From the NCBI GenBank assembly GCA_014384675.1, contig JACNFK010000023.1, positions 1-59,948 on the forward strand: a stretch of 59,948 bases of DNA. Direction: 5' to 3'. Shown piece by piece: positions 9,523-18,467 of this stretch. Origin of the DNA: Candidatus Thiopontia autotrophica (GTDB taxonomy: Bacteria > Pseudomonadota > Gammaproteobacteria > GCF-002020875). The notes under the pieces are model-generated. The model searched no databases, had not been told where the DNA came from, and saw nothing but the letters and a program-made list of their open reading frames with translations. Numbering within the stretch: position 1 is the first letter of the stretch; every line of letters begins with the position of its first letter. The position numbers were made by a program, and so were the translations under genes.

Positions 9523-10872
9523 CTAATGTGGAGCGTGCAGCAGATGTAGCCCTTTAAGCATATTCAGGGCCTCAAACAGAACAAAGTCATCCTCTGCCAG
9601 GTTTGTTTCTGGCTCCTCACCGTCATCAGCCTTCCTCGTTCCTGTATCGTCATCACCATTAGAGGTCTCGCCATTCCCATTGCTTAGGTGGCCAGAAAGA
9701 TCTCTCTCTGAAACACGATGAAGATTCTTCTTTTTATCTTTGTCACTCTTTTCGATTTTGATATTGCTCAACTCAATATCCGGGGCAATCCCCTCTGCCT
9801 GAATAGAGCGTCCAGATGGTGTGTAATAACGTGCCGTTGTCAGTTTCAGAGCCGCACCTTCACGCATTGGCAGGATTGTCTGCACAGAGCCTTTGCCGAA
9901 TGTCTTGGTACCCATTATTACCGCCCGCTTGTGGTCTTGTAGTGCTCCAGAGACAATCTCGGATGCTGAAGCAGACCCACTATTCACCAATACAACCAAT
10001 GGTGCACCATTCATGATGTCATCTGAATCAGCCTCAAACTCTATTTTTGAATCTTTCACACGACCATCCGTATAGACTAACAATCCATCTGTCAGAAATG
10101 CGTCTGCAACAGTTACCGCAGCACTCAACACACCTCCAGGGTTGTTGCGCAGATCCAGCACCAACCCGTTCAGATCCTCTCCATCATTCTCTTTGATCAA
10201 TTTCTTGATGGCCTTTTCAAGATTTTCTCCCGTACGCATCTGAAACTGACTGATTCGTACATATCCAAAACCATCCTCCAGGGTGCGGCTTTTAACACTA
10301 CGAATTTTTATCACATCCCGAATAATATTAACTGTCAGAGCCTGATCTTCCCCCTTGCGCACCACGGTAAGCTCAATCTTTGTGCCAACTTTGCCGCGCA
10401 TCTTCTTGACTGCATCACCCAAGGTGATGCCCTGAACAGCTGTGCCATCAATGCGTATGATCAGATCACCTGCCTGCATTCCTGCGCGCTGTGCTGGAGT
10501 ATCATCAATTGGTGAGATCACTTTGACAAAGCCATCCTCCATGCCCACCTCAATCCCCAGACCACCGAACTCACCTGTAGTGCTAACCTGTAGCTCATCA
10601 TGTGCCTCTGGCAACAGATAGGATGAGTGTGGATCCAGGCCACTCACCATCCCCTTGATTGCGTTATTAAGCAGCTCCTCATCACTCACATCTTCAACAT
10701 AGCTATTTTTAATATTACTAAACGCCTCACTAAAGGCCCGTAATTCATCCAGCGGCAGTGGAACAACAGCGCCCTCCTCCCGTTCAGCCAATACACTACG
10801 CTCCACGGCAAGTGAAATCCCAAGGATTAATCCGGTCAATAAAATCAGTAAGTCACGCGCTTTTGTCTTCAT
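9523..10872 (-). CDS. ctpA: S41 C-terminal processing protease (CtpA)
   Basis: A 449-aa periplasmic protease. An N-terminal signal/anchor sequence (about residues 7-30) is followed by a PDZ domain (about 95-180, GLGIEVGMEDGFVKV region) and the S41 core. The catalytic Ser is in NSGSASASE (about residue 300) and the catalytic Lys in TFGKGSVQT (about 326). CtpA-type enzymes trim C-termini and control peptidoglycan hydrolases. The C-terminal extension of about 60 residues is acidic and low-complexity (NGNGETSNGDDDTG), then ends in a short helix; such tails vary within the family. It heads the minus-strand run that ends with argS and the SPOR gene. Confidence 0.93.
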   Translation of the reverse strand: MKTKARDLLILLTGLILGISLAVERSVLAEREEGAVVPLPLDELRAFSEAFSNIKNSYVEDVSDEELLNNAIKGMVSGLDPHSSYLLPEAHDELQVSTTGEFGGLGIEVGMEDGFVKVISPIDDTPAQRAGMQAGDLIIRIDGTAVQGITLGDAVKKMRGKVGTKIELTVVRKGEDQALTVNIIRDVIKIRSVKSRTLEDGFGYVRISQFQMRTGENLEKAIKKLIKENDGEDLNGLVLDLRNNPGGVLSAAVTVADAFLTDGLLVYTDGRVKDSKIEFEADSDDIMNGAPLVVLVNSGSASASEIVSGALQDHKRAVIMGTKTFGKGSVQTILPMREGAALKLTTARYYTPSGRSIQAEGIAPDIELSNIKIEKSDKDKKKNLHRVSERDLSGHLSNGNGETSNGDDDTGTRKADDGEEPETNLAEDDFVLFEALNMLKGLHLLHAPH

Positions 10873-10909
10873 TAAGCAATCCGCTGTCAGGTTAAAAACT
10901 CATTAATAA

Positions 10910-12025
10910 TTATGCAGATTTTACAGGAAAAATTGCACCCAGTATTACCGATTGGTTTGCGCCTGTAACAGATGGGATATTACCAACATCTCCACGAACG
11001 GTTTGACGAGCCAGCCAGCCAAAAGCTACTGCCTCTACCCAATCTGGATCAACCCCAATCGATGCTGTTGAATCAACACTCCAGCCCGATAAATTTACAG
11101 CCATGCGCTCCAGAAGAAAGGAGTTGTGCGCTCCGCCCCCACATACCAACAACTGTTGCCTACCAACATTCTGGTCACGCACAGCATCTGCGACTGTAAC
11201 GGCCGTCAGTTCACATAGAGTGGCGGCAACATCCTCTACCGGAAGCGATTTAACTAGTGAACTCCAGCCACCATAAAGCCAGTCACTATTAAATAGCTCA
11301 CGCCCTGTACTTTTTGGAGATGGCCGTGAAAAGAAAGGATCGCTCAACATAGATTTCAACAGGCTGGAGGATAGTTCTCCTTGCCTGGCAAAGAGACCAT
11401 CCTTATCCATTCTTGTGCCGAATGACTCTTCAGCCCAATAATCCATCAACACATTACCAGGACCGGTATCAAACCCAACCACAGGAGCGCCTCTGTCTGC
11501 TGGTAAGAGCGTTACATTTGCCATGCCCCCAATATTGACTACAGCACCACTTTGCCCTCTCATCAACCAGCGGTGATAGGCTGGCGCCAATGGTGCGCCC
11601 TCTCCTCCAGCAGCAATATCACGGCGACGAAAATCTGCCACCGTGGTGATTCCTGTCCGTTGCGCAACAATATTAGGGTCGCCAATCTGCAGGGTGAACG
11701 GTGTACTACCAGTTGGTTTATGACGAATTGTCTGTCCATGGCTGCCAATCGCCACTATCTTCTCTGCTGCCAGACCTGCTTTCTCAACCACGGCTACTGC
11801 GGCATCTGAAAAAAGCACTCCCAACTCAACATCCAACTCTCCCATCCTCTCAATCTCATTCTCCCCCTCCATGCAGAGAGCAAGAATTCTCTCTTTAAGA
11901 GATGGTGAAATTTGGGTCACATCTGTTGCACAGAGAGATGGGGGGAAGGTTGAAAAATCAACAACCACAGCATCAACACCATCCATACTGGTGCCTGACA
12001 TCAGACCTACAAAATACTCACTCAT
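10910..12025 (-). CDS. anmK: Anhydro-N-acetylmuramic acid kinase
   Basis: A 371-aa kinase, close to the usual 370. The N-terminus has the diagnostic FVGLMSGTSMDGVDAV ATP-binding signature, with IGSHGQTIRHKP, VADFRRRDIAAGGEGAPLAP and the VCGGGAHN phosphate-binding motif further on. It phosphorylates 1,6-anhydro-MurNAc released during cell-wall turnover, giving MurNAc-6-phosphate for recycling. It lies 37 bp upstream of the ctpA start on the same strand and may be the first gene of that operon. Confidence 0.95.
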   Translation of the reverse strand: MSEYFVGLMSGTSMDGVDAVVVDFSTFPPSLCATDVTQISPSLKERILALCMEGENEIERMGELDVELGVLFSDAAVAVVEKAGLAAEKIVAIGSHGQTIRHKPTGSTPFTLQIGDPNIVAQRTGITTVADFRRRDIAAGGEGAPLAPAYHRWLMRGQSGAVVNIGGMANVTLLPADRGAPVVGFDTGPGNVLMDYWAEESFGTRMDKDGLFARQGELSSSLLKSMLSDPFFSRPSPKSTGRELFNSDWLYGGWSSLVKSLPVEDVAATLCELTAVTVADAVRDQNVGRQQLLVCGGGAHNSFLLERMAVNLSGWSVDSTASIGVDPDWVEAVAFGWLARQTVRGDVGNIPSVTGANQSVILGAIFPVKSA

Positions 12026-12174
12026 TGCCTATCCATAAAAATCATCAGATGACGGTAACCTGTTACGTTGTACTTATCAATGAATAGCTACCATACATGT
12101 AAAGCGCTCTCATCCACGCCCCTTAGCTAAATTATTGGACATTTCCGTACAGGATTGTTAGGTTGGTTACGTCA

Positions 12175-12202
12175 TTGTCACAATACTAGTCACACATAAT
12201 CT
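12175..12202 (+). promoter_or_regulatory. Possible sigma-70 promoter for the SYLF gene
   Basis: TTGTCA (12175-12180), a 16-bp spacer and TAATCT (12197-12202) lie 28 bp before the ATG at 12231. It is a moderate match in the 205-bp gap between divergent anmK and the SYLF gene; nothing else clear is seen there. Confidence 0.45.
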
Positions 12203-12230
12203 TGCGCCACACCACTGGAGAAAATTATTT

Positions 12231-12797
12231 ATGAAACACATCAAGCTGGCTCCATCTCTTGCTCTCTCTCTTCTGCTCTCATTTAGCAATGTCTGGGCAG
12301 ATGAATTTCATGAGACTATCGAAATTTTTCAAAAAGCTGGCGAAAGCGGTGGGTTTTTTAATGATGCCCATGGCTATGCCGTGTTTCCGACTATTGGAAA
12401 GGTTGGTATTGGTATTGGCGGCTCTTATGGCGATGGTAGAGTATATGTTGGGCATGACCATGTCGGTGACACCACAGCAACACAACTAACAATAGGATTT
12501 CAGCTTGGTGCACAGGCATTCAGCCAAATCATCTTCTTTCAGGACAAGCGGGCATTTGAGGAATTCACCACGGGCAAGTTTGAATTTAGTGCGCAAGCAA
12601 ATGCCGTGGCAATTACTGCTGGAGTCTCTGGAACAGCATCAACCATTGGTAATTCTGTAGGAGCGAGCGGCGGAAGAAATGACGCTACAACAACAGGGCA
12701 GTACAACAAAGGGATGGCCTCTTTCACAATAGCCAAAGGTGGATTGATGTACGAAGCATCAATCGGCGGACAAAAATTCAGCTACACACCCAAGTAA
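12231..12797 (+). CDS. Secreted SYLF/YSC84-domain lipid-binding protein
   Basis: A 188-aa protein with a Sec signal peptide (residues 1 to about 23, ending NVWADE). The mature chain is one SYLF domain: AVFPTIGKVGIGIGGSYG, GFQLGAQAFSQIIFF and the conserved KGGLMYEASIGGQKF near the end. Eukaryotic SYLF domains bind phosphoinositides; the bacterial periplasmic versions are poorly characterised. A GGAGA site precedes the ATG. A small membrane-protein gene follows after 48 bp. Confidence 0.85.
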   Translation: MKHIKLAPSLALSLLLSFSNVWADEFHETIEIFQKAGESGGFFNDAHGYAVFPTIGKVGIGIGGSYGDGRVYVGHDHVGDTTATQLTIGFQLGAQAFSQIIFFQDKRAFEEFTTGKFEFSAQANAVAITAGVSGTASTIGNSVGASGGRNDATTTGQYNKGMASFTIAKGGLMYEASIGGQKFSYTPK

Positions 12798-12845
12798 CCC
12801 ACAGCCCTTAACAAACCAGCAATCTCTCCCTCTCAATAAGGGAGG

Positions 12846-13184
12846 ATGCTCAATGAGCAAACAAACATGATGGGAACAACCAACGTTACTTTTATCGATG
12901 TCTTTATGATGGCTCTTCCAATAATACCCATCATCTATTTCCTGATTGCAGGAAACCCCCATGATGTCGACACGGAAGAGAGAGCATCATTATCGGCCGC
13001 AAGAACATGGCTCGTGCTCGCCTTGATGGCCTTGGGGCTAGGGGTGATTGGAGTAGTTATTGCAACTGCCACCCTGATTATGGGGGTCAAGACAATCATA
13101 CGAGGGCGCACCATGTACGGGTTAACAGTGATATTGATATCTATATTTGTGCCAATCTTTAGCTTTATTCCACTATGGAATTAA
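12846..13184 (+). CDS. Small integral membrane protein, unknown
   Basis: A protein of up to 112 aa with about three hydrophobic segments (roughly residues 18-36, 54-78 and 88-110), separated by a polar stretch containing DVDTEERASLS. I do not recognise a family. The start is uncertain: GGAGG (12841-12845) directly abuts the ATG at 12846, which is too close for normal initiation, and the next in-frame ATGs at 12867 and 12870 lack their own site. It is downstream of the SYLF gene on the same strand and may share its transcript. Confidence 0.5.
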   Translation: MLNEQTNMMGTTNVTFIDVFMMALPIIPIIYFLIAGNPHDVDTEERASLSAARTWLVLALMALGLGVIGVVIATATLIMGVKTIIRGRTMYGLTVILISIFVPIFSFIPLWN

Positions 13185-13246
13185 GTTGCTAGAAACTACA
13201 AGACTCATATCGACCCTAATGAGACCTTTCTCAAAGGAGGAGATGG

Positions 13247-15610
13247 GTGGTAGATAACTACGTAGTCTGGCTTGATTCGGTGGGGATGGGGGATGTGGGT
13301 CAGGTTGGGGGCAAGAATGCCTCTCTTGGCGAGATGATCCATGCCCTTTCGGACAAGGGTGTCCGGGTTCCCAACGGCTTTGCCACCACTGCCCATGCAT
13401 TCCGGGACTTTCTTGCCCACAGCCACCTGACCGAGAGGATCCACCAGTCACTTGAGGCACTGGACCCCACCGATATTCATGCGCTGAAGGAGTGTGGTGC
13501 TGAGATCAGGCGCTGGATTCTTGACTCCCCATTTCCCGTTCCCCTGCTCAATGCCATAACCTCCGCCTATGAAAAACTGGAGGGGCAGACTGATGGAAAA
13601 CTGAGTGTTGCCATCCGCTCCTCGGCGACCGCCGAGGATCTTGCCGACGCCTCATTTGCCGGACAGCAGGAGAGCTACCTTAATGTCTGTGGAGTGGAGA
13701 GTGTCCTCGCCTCAATCAAGAATGTATTTGCCTCGCTCTACAATGACCGCGCCATCTCCTATCGGGCGCATCAGCACTTCGACCACCAGAGCATTGCAAT
13801 ATCGGTCGGGGTACAGCAGATGGTACGTAGCGATCTCGGCTCCAGCGGCGTGCTCTTCACCCTGGATACGGAGTCCGGATTCAGGGATGTAATCCTTATC
13901 ACCTCAGCCTATGGCCTTGGGGAGACGGTGGTACAGGGAGCAGTCAACCCCGATGAGTTCTATCTCTACAAACCGACACTGGCCACAGGACATCACGCCA
14001 TCCTGAGCAGGACACTGGGATCAAAGGAGATCCGCAAGATCTATGCACGGGACAATCTGAAGGATTTTATCGTTACCGAACGTGTCCCTGAACTGGAGCG
14101 TAACCGCTTCAGCCTCAATGACCGGCAGATTCATGAGTTGGGGCGCTACGCCGTCACCATCGAGGAGCACTATGGACGCCCTATGGATATTGAGTGGGCC
14201 CTTGATGGTGTCGACAACAAAATCTATATCGTCCAGTCACGCCCGGAGACGGTAAAGAGTCAGGAGAAAACAACCAACTCCATTAACCGCTACAAACTCA
14301 AGGAGAGGGGTACCGTTCTGGCCAAGGGACGCGCCATTGGGCAGGCCATCACCAACGGAACCACACGAATCATTGCCAACATCTCGGAGATGGAGCGTAT
14401 TCAGCCCGGTGATATTCTGGTTACCGACATGACCGATCCAGATTGGGAGCCGATCATGAAGCGGGCCTCAGCCATCGTCACCAACCGCGGGGGCCGTACC
14501 TGCCATGCAGCCATTATTGCGCGGGAGCTGGGGATCCCCACAATTGTCGGCACCGGGGATGCAACCGAATCCATCCCCAACGACCACACTGTCACCATCT
14601 CCTGTGCGGAGGGTGATGATGGTTATGTCTACGATAAGGCACTCGCATTTGAGCTTATTACCACACCAATCAAGTCACTGCCTCCGCTCAAAACCAGAAT
14701 GATGGTCAATATTGGAAACCCCGGGCGCGCCTTCGACTACGCCTCCATCCCCAATGATGGGGTTGGACTCGCGCGGATGGAGTTCATCATCAGCAATATC
14801 ATCGGCATCCACCCAAGGGCGATTATCGATTTCGAAAATCTCCCCGCTGAGAGTAGAGATGAGATAGAGAGAAAAATATCCGGCTATGGATCACCCATCG
14901 AATTTTATGTTGAGAAACTCACCGAGGGGATAGCAACTATTGCAGCGCCATTCTCCCCAAACCCAGTACGCATCAGAACCTCAGACTTCAAATCAAACGA
15001 GTATGCAAACCTGATTGCCGGCAGAGAGTATGAGCCATTTGAGTCTAATCCAATGATTGGATACAGGGGGGCACTACGGCAGCTGTCGGAACCATTCCGC
15101 CCCTGTTTCGAACTGGAGTGCAAGGCGATAAAGCGGGCACGGGAGAAAATGGGGCTCTCAAATATAGAGCTCATGATCCCCTTTATACGCACCCTGGACG
15201 AGGCCATAGATATCATCAGTCTACTCGAGGAGAATGGGCTGAAACGGGGAGAAGATGGCCTCCGGATCATCATGATGTGCGAGGTGCCCTCCAACGTGAT
15301 CCTCGCCGAGGAGTTTCTCGAATATTTTGATGGCTTCTCTATCGGCTCCAATGATCTGACCCAGCTTACCCTGGGGATGGACCGTGACTCCGAGTGGATG
15401 GCCGCTGGGTTTGATGAACGCAATCCGGCAATCAAGGAGAGCATCTCCAGGGTTATCCAGGCGTGTCACAACCAGCACAAGAGTGTTGGTATCTGTGGGG
15501 AGGGCCCCTCACATTATCCGGAGTTTGCAAGGTGGCTGGTAGAACAGGAGATTTCCAGTATCTCTATGAGCCCGAACAGCATAATCGAGACCTGGAACGG
15601 CCTGGGATAG
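13247..15610 (+). CDS. ppsA: Phosphoenolpyruvate synthase
   Basis: A 787-aa enzyme, close to E. coli PpsA (792). It converts pyruvate, ATP and water to PEP, AMP and phosphate for gluconeogenic carbon flow. Domains: an N-terminal ATP-grasp domain (about 1-340, AIRSSATAEDLADASFAGQQE), the phosphohistidine domain with GGRTCHAAII (His near residue 420) and the C-terminal TIM barrel (about 470-785, with GSNDLTQLTLGMDRDS and the CGEGPSHYPEF Cys). The start is GTG with an AGGAGG site 6-7 nt upstream. The PpsR regulatory kinase that often neighbours it is absent. It faces the P-type ATPase gene convergently with a 74-bp gap, and the base usage looks more GC-rich than its left neighbours by eye. Confidence 0.93.
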   Translation: MVDNYVVWLDSVGMGDVGQVGGKNASLGEMIHALSDKGVRVPNGFATTAHAFRDFLAHSHLTERIHQSLEALDPTDIHALKECGAEIRRWILDSPFPVPLLNAITSAYEKLEGQTDGKLSVAIRSSATAEDLADASFAGQQESYLNVCGVESVLASIKNVFASLYNDRAISYRAHQHFDHQSIAISVGVQQMVRSDLGSSGVLFTLDTESGFRDVILITSAYGLGETVVQGAVNPDEFYLYKPTLATGHHAILSRTLGSKEIRKIYARDNLKDFIVTERVPELERNRFSLNDRQIHELGRYAVTIEEHYGRPMDIEWALDGVDNKIYIVQSRPETVKSQEKTTNSINRYKLKERGTVLAKGRAIGQAITNGTTRIIANISEMERIQPGDILVTDMTDPDWEPIMKRASAIVTNRGGRTCHAAIIARELGIPTIVGTGDATESIPNDHTVTISCAEGDDGYVYDKALAFELITTPIKSLPPLKTRMMVNIGNPGRAFDYASIPNDGVGLARMEFIISNIIGIHPRAIIDFENLPAESRDEIERKISGYGSPIEFYVEKLTEGIATIAAPFSPNPVRIRTSDFKSNEYANLIAGREYEPFESNPMIGYRGALRQLSEPFRPCFELECKAIKRAREKMGLSNIELMIPFIRTLDEAIDIISLLEENGLKRGEDGLRIIMMCEVPSNVILAEEFLEYFDGFSIGSNDLTQLTLGMDRDSEWMAAGFDERNPAIKESISRVIQACHNQHKSVGICGEGPSHYPEFARWLVEQEISSISMSPNSIIETWNGLG

Positions 15611-15684
15611 GTCGGTATCCCCTACTGAATCACCTGGTTGATCACTGCCTGGGCCATCTCCAGACCAGACACCCTGTCCATTTT

Positions 15685-18429
15685 TCACCCCGCAGCCAGA
15701 AGGGGGCCATTCCCGGGATGGTGCCTGTTTATTTTCTTCTGGATCTCCATCACCACCATCAACAACAAAGCAATCCCCAACAACTGCAACCAGTGTTCGA
15801 AACTGATGGGCTGAACACCCAATACTCTCTGTAACCAAGGCACATACATGGCACCAATATGGATCAACTGCGCCAATACCGTGCCAAAAAGAAGGAGCGG
15901 ATTCCGTAGTGGAGAGAGTTGAAAAATCGATCGACTTTCGGACCGGCAATTAAAGACGTGGACATTCTCAAAAAGCACCATCAGTAACAGTGTGCTATTT
16001 CTGGCAGCATCTATATCCATCCCCAGAACATGCGTGAGGTTCCAATAGAGGATGAATGCAGTAACCCCCATCATAAGGCTGGAGACAATGATGCGCTCCA
16101 CCATCAGCCGATTGAATATCGGCTCCTCTGGACTGCGTGGGGGGCGCCTCATCTCATCACCCTCTGCCGGCTCAAAGGCGAGTGCAACGTCCTGAATCCC
16201 GTTGGTGACAAGGTTGAGCCAGAGCAGTTGTGCCGGAAGCAAGGGCAGCGCTACCCCTGCCATCAATGCAAGGAAGAAGAGCACTACCTCCGCCGCACCG
16301 GTCGAGATCAACAAAAAGATCACCTTGCGCACATTGGCGTATGCCACCCTCCCCTCTTCGATCCCGGAGACGATGGAGGTGAAGTTGTCATCAACCAGGA
16401 TCATATCCGAGCTCTCACGGGCGACATCTGTCCCCTGTACCCCCATCGAGACCCCGACATTGGCCGCATTAAGTGCAGGCGCATCATTGGCCCCATCCCC
16501 GGTCATTGCAATAAAGTGGCCGTTACGGATGAGTGATCTGGTAATTACAACCTTCTGTGAAGGATCAACACGCGCAAAGACTCGCGTATCTCTGGTCAGT
16601 CTGTCAACCGCAGCCTCACCATCCTCCTCCGCCTGCCTCAGCTGATAGCCGGTAACAACCTGTTGTTCTGACTCTGCCATCCCAAGCTCTCTGGCGATTG
16701 CGAGGGCTGTTACCGGATGGTCCCCAGTCACCATCGAGACATCAATACCGGCATGACGACAGGACTCTATCGCCCCCTTTACCTCCTGCCGCAATGGATC
16801 AATCATCCCCACCAGACCCAGGAAGGTAAGCCCCTCCAGATCCATTACTGTAAACGGGCTGCCATCTGCTATCTGGCGAACACCACCTGCAACTGCCAGA
16901 ATCCGATACCCTTCTCTGGCCAGCTGTTCTGACTGCGCCAGCACCACTTTCTCATCAATCTCCATCTTCCCATCAGCTAATGCCATTCCGGCACACATCG
17001 GCAACAGTGCCTCCAGCGCCCCTTTAACAAAAACCAACTCTCTGTCACCATGCTGGTGGAGGGATGCAGAGAAACGATTCTCTGACTCAAAAGGGATATC
17101 CTCAACCAGCGGATACTCACTCATTGCATCCTGCCGAATCACTCCAGCCCTGTATGCAAAAATCTGTAGTGCAACATCCACCGCATCCCCATGATGAACC
17201 CATTTACCATTGCGCATCCCAAGATACGCCTCATTATTAAGCGCAACACTCCTTGCCAGAGCCCCCAACTGTTGCTGCTGTGAGACGGGGAGATGATCCT
17301 GCAAATTCTCCCTGCCATCTATCCTCAAGAGCTCACCACCAGGAAGAGCAACCATGGCTACGGCCATCTCATTAACTGTCAATGTGCCTGTCTTGTCAGA
17401 GGCTATAAAAGTGCATGAGCCCAAGGCCTCCACTGCATAGAGGCGACGTACAACGACGTTTCTCTTGGCCATTCTGTTGGCACCAATCGCCAAGGCAACA
17501 GTAATTGCAACGGGCAGCCCCTCCGGAATCACGGAGACCGCCAGGGCAACAGCAAGCAGAAAAACCTCCTGAAATGGGGCTCCTAGAACCAGTTCAACAA
17601 CTATCAACAGAAGAGCAATCACCCCGAATACAAGTGCAATCACCCTAGTGAAATCCTCCATCCTCAGCAATAATGGCGGCTTCGCACTCTCTGTAGCTGA
17701 TAGAGAGCCAGCAATCTTGCCGATCTCCGTCTGCTCTCCTGTCGCTACAACCAGGCCATGACAACGACCACGGACGATGATTGACCCGCTAAAGAGCATG
17801 TTGAGGCGGTCACCAACCGCACTATCCAGCGCATATGCTCCCTCTGAACTCTTGGCAACAGCCAGCGACTCACCAGTCAGCAGGGACTCATCAACCTCTA
17901 CCCCTTTGGCACTGATCAACCGTATATCTGCTGGCACCCTGTTCCCTGAACCAAGAAAAACAATATCCCCCGGGAGCAACTCCTCAGAATCAAGTTCCAG
18001 GGGCTCACCTTCACGCAAAACATTTGCGACGGTCCTGACCATGGAACGAAGCGCCTTCGCACTCTTCTCTGCGGAGTGCTCCTGAACCGTACCAATAGTG
18101 GCATTGATAAGAAGTACTGCGGCGATAAAAATTGCATCCAAATAGTGTCCAAGGCTGAGCGATACCAATGCCGCAAAAAGAAGAACATAAATTAGTGGGC
18201 TAAAAAACTGGCGGATAAAGATTGCCATAATCCCAGGCTTGGGTGGCTGGGGAAGAGTATTCAACCCATACTCTAATCGACGCCTCTGCACCTCATTCTG
18301 ATCCAATCCATGCACTGATGCATCGAGCATCTCCAGCAGTTCATCCACAGATCTGGCATGTGGTGAGTCAACCGGTTCATTGGCAGTGACAGTCTCTCTC
18401 ATTATCACGAGACTAGCATATCCAGCCAC
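15685..18429 (-). CDS. P2-type cation-transporting ATPase
   Basis: A 914-aa inner-membrane pump. It has an N-terminal cation-ATPase domain, the actuator TGES loop (LLTGESLAVAKSS), the TM4 site VIPEGLP, the phosphorylation motif SDKTGTLT (Asp near residue 345), the hinge TGDHPVTA and GDGANDAPAL. TM6 reads NLVTNGIQDVALAFEP, where calcium pumps have NLVTDG; the metal-site Asp is replaced by Asn. The P2 group exports Ca2+ or similar cations, and the substrate here is not certain. The GTG start (18427-18429) has GGAAG 4 nt upstream; an alternative ATG at 18402 lacks a site. It is convergent with ppsA. Confidence 0.88.
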   Translation of the reverse strand: MAGYASLVIMRETVTANEPVDSPHARSVDELLEMLDASVHGLDQNEVQRRRLEYGLNTLPQPPKPGIMAIFIRQFFSPLIYVLLFAALVSLSLGHYLDAIFIAAVLLINATIGTVQEHSAEKSAKALRSMVRTVANVLREGEPLELDSEELLPGDIVFLGSGNRVPADIRLISAKGVEVDESLLTGESLAVAKSSEGAYALDSAVGDRLNMLFSGSIIVRGRCHGLVVATGEQTEIGKIAGSLSATESAKPPLLLRMEDFTRVIALVFGVIALLLIVVELVLGAPFQEVFLLAVALAVSVIPEGLPVAITVALAIGANRMAKRNVVVRRLYAVEALGSCTFIASDKTGTLTVNEMAVAMVALPGGELLRIDGRENLQDHLPVSQQQQLGALARSVALNNEAYLGMRNGKWVHHGDAVDVALQIFAYRAGVIRQDAMSEYPLVEDIPFESENRFSASLHQHGDRELVFVKGALEALLPMCAGMALADGKMEIDEKVVLAQSEQLAREGYRILAVAGGVRQIADGSPFTVMDLEGLTFLGLVGMIDPLRQEVKGAIESCRHAGIDVSMVTGDHPVTALAIARELGMAESEQQVVTGYQLRQAEEDGEAAVDRLTRDTRVFARVDPSQKVVITRSLIRNGHFIAMTGDGANDAPALNAANVGVSMGVQGTDVARESSDMILVDDNFTSIVSGIEEGRVAYANVRKVIFLLISTGAAEVVLFFLALMAGVALPLLPAQLLWLNLVTNGIQDVALAFEPAEGDEMRRPPRSPEEPIFNRLMVERIIVSSLMMGVTAFILYWNLTHVLGMDIDAARNSTLLLMVLFENVHVFNCRSESRSIFQLSPLRNPLLLFGTVLAQLIHIGAMYVPWLQRVLGVQPISFEHWLQLLGIALLLMVVMEIQKKINRHHPGNGPLLAAG

Positions 18430-18467
18430 GTGGCTTCCAAATAATGCGGAGGGCTACACTATCTTGC

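Noticed and set aside
18424-18434. CCACGTGG palindrome at the start of the P-type ATPase gene, considered as a third parS
   Set aside because: Flanking bases (AGCCACGTGGCTT) do not match the TGTTCCACGTGGAAC consensus.
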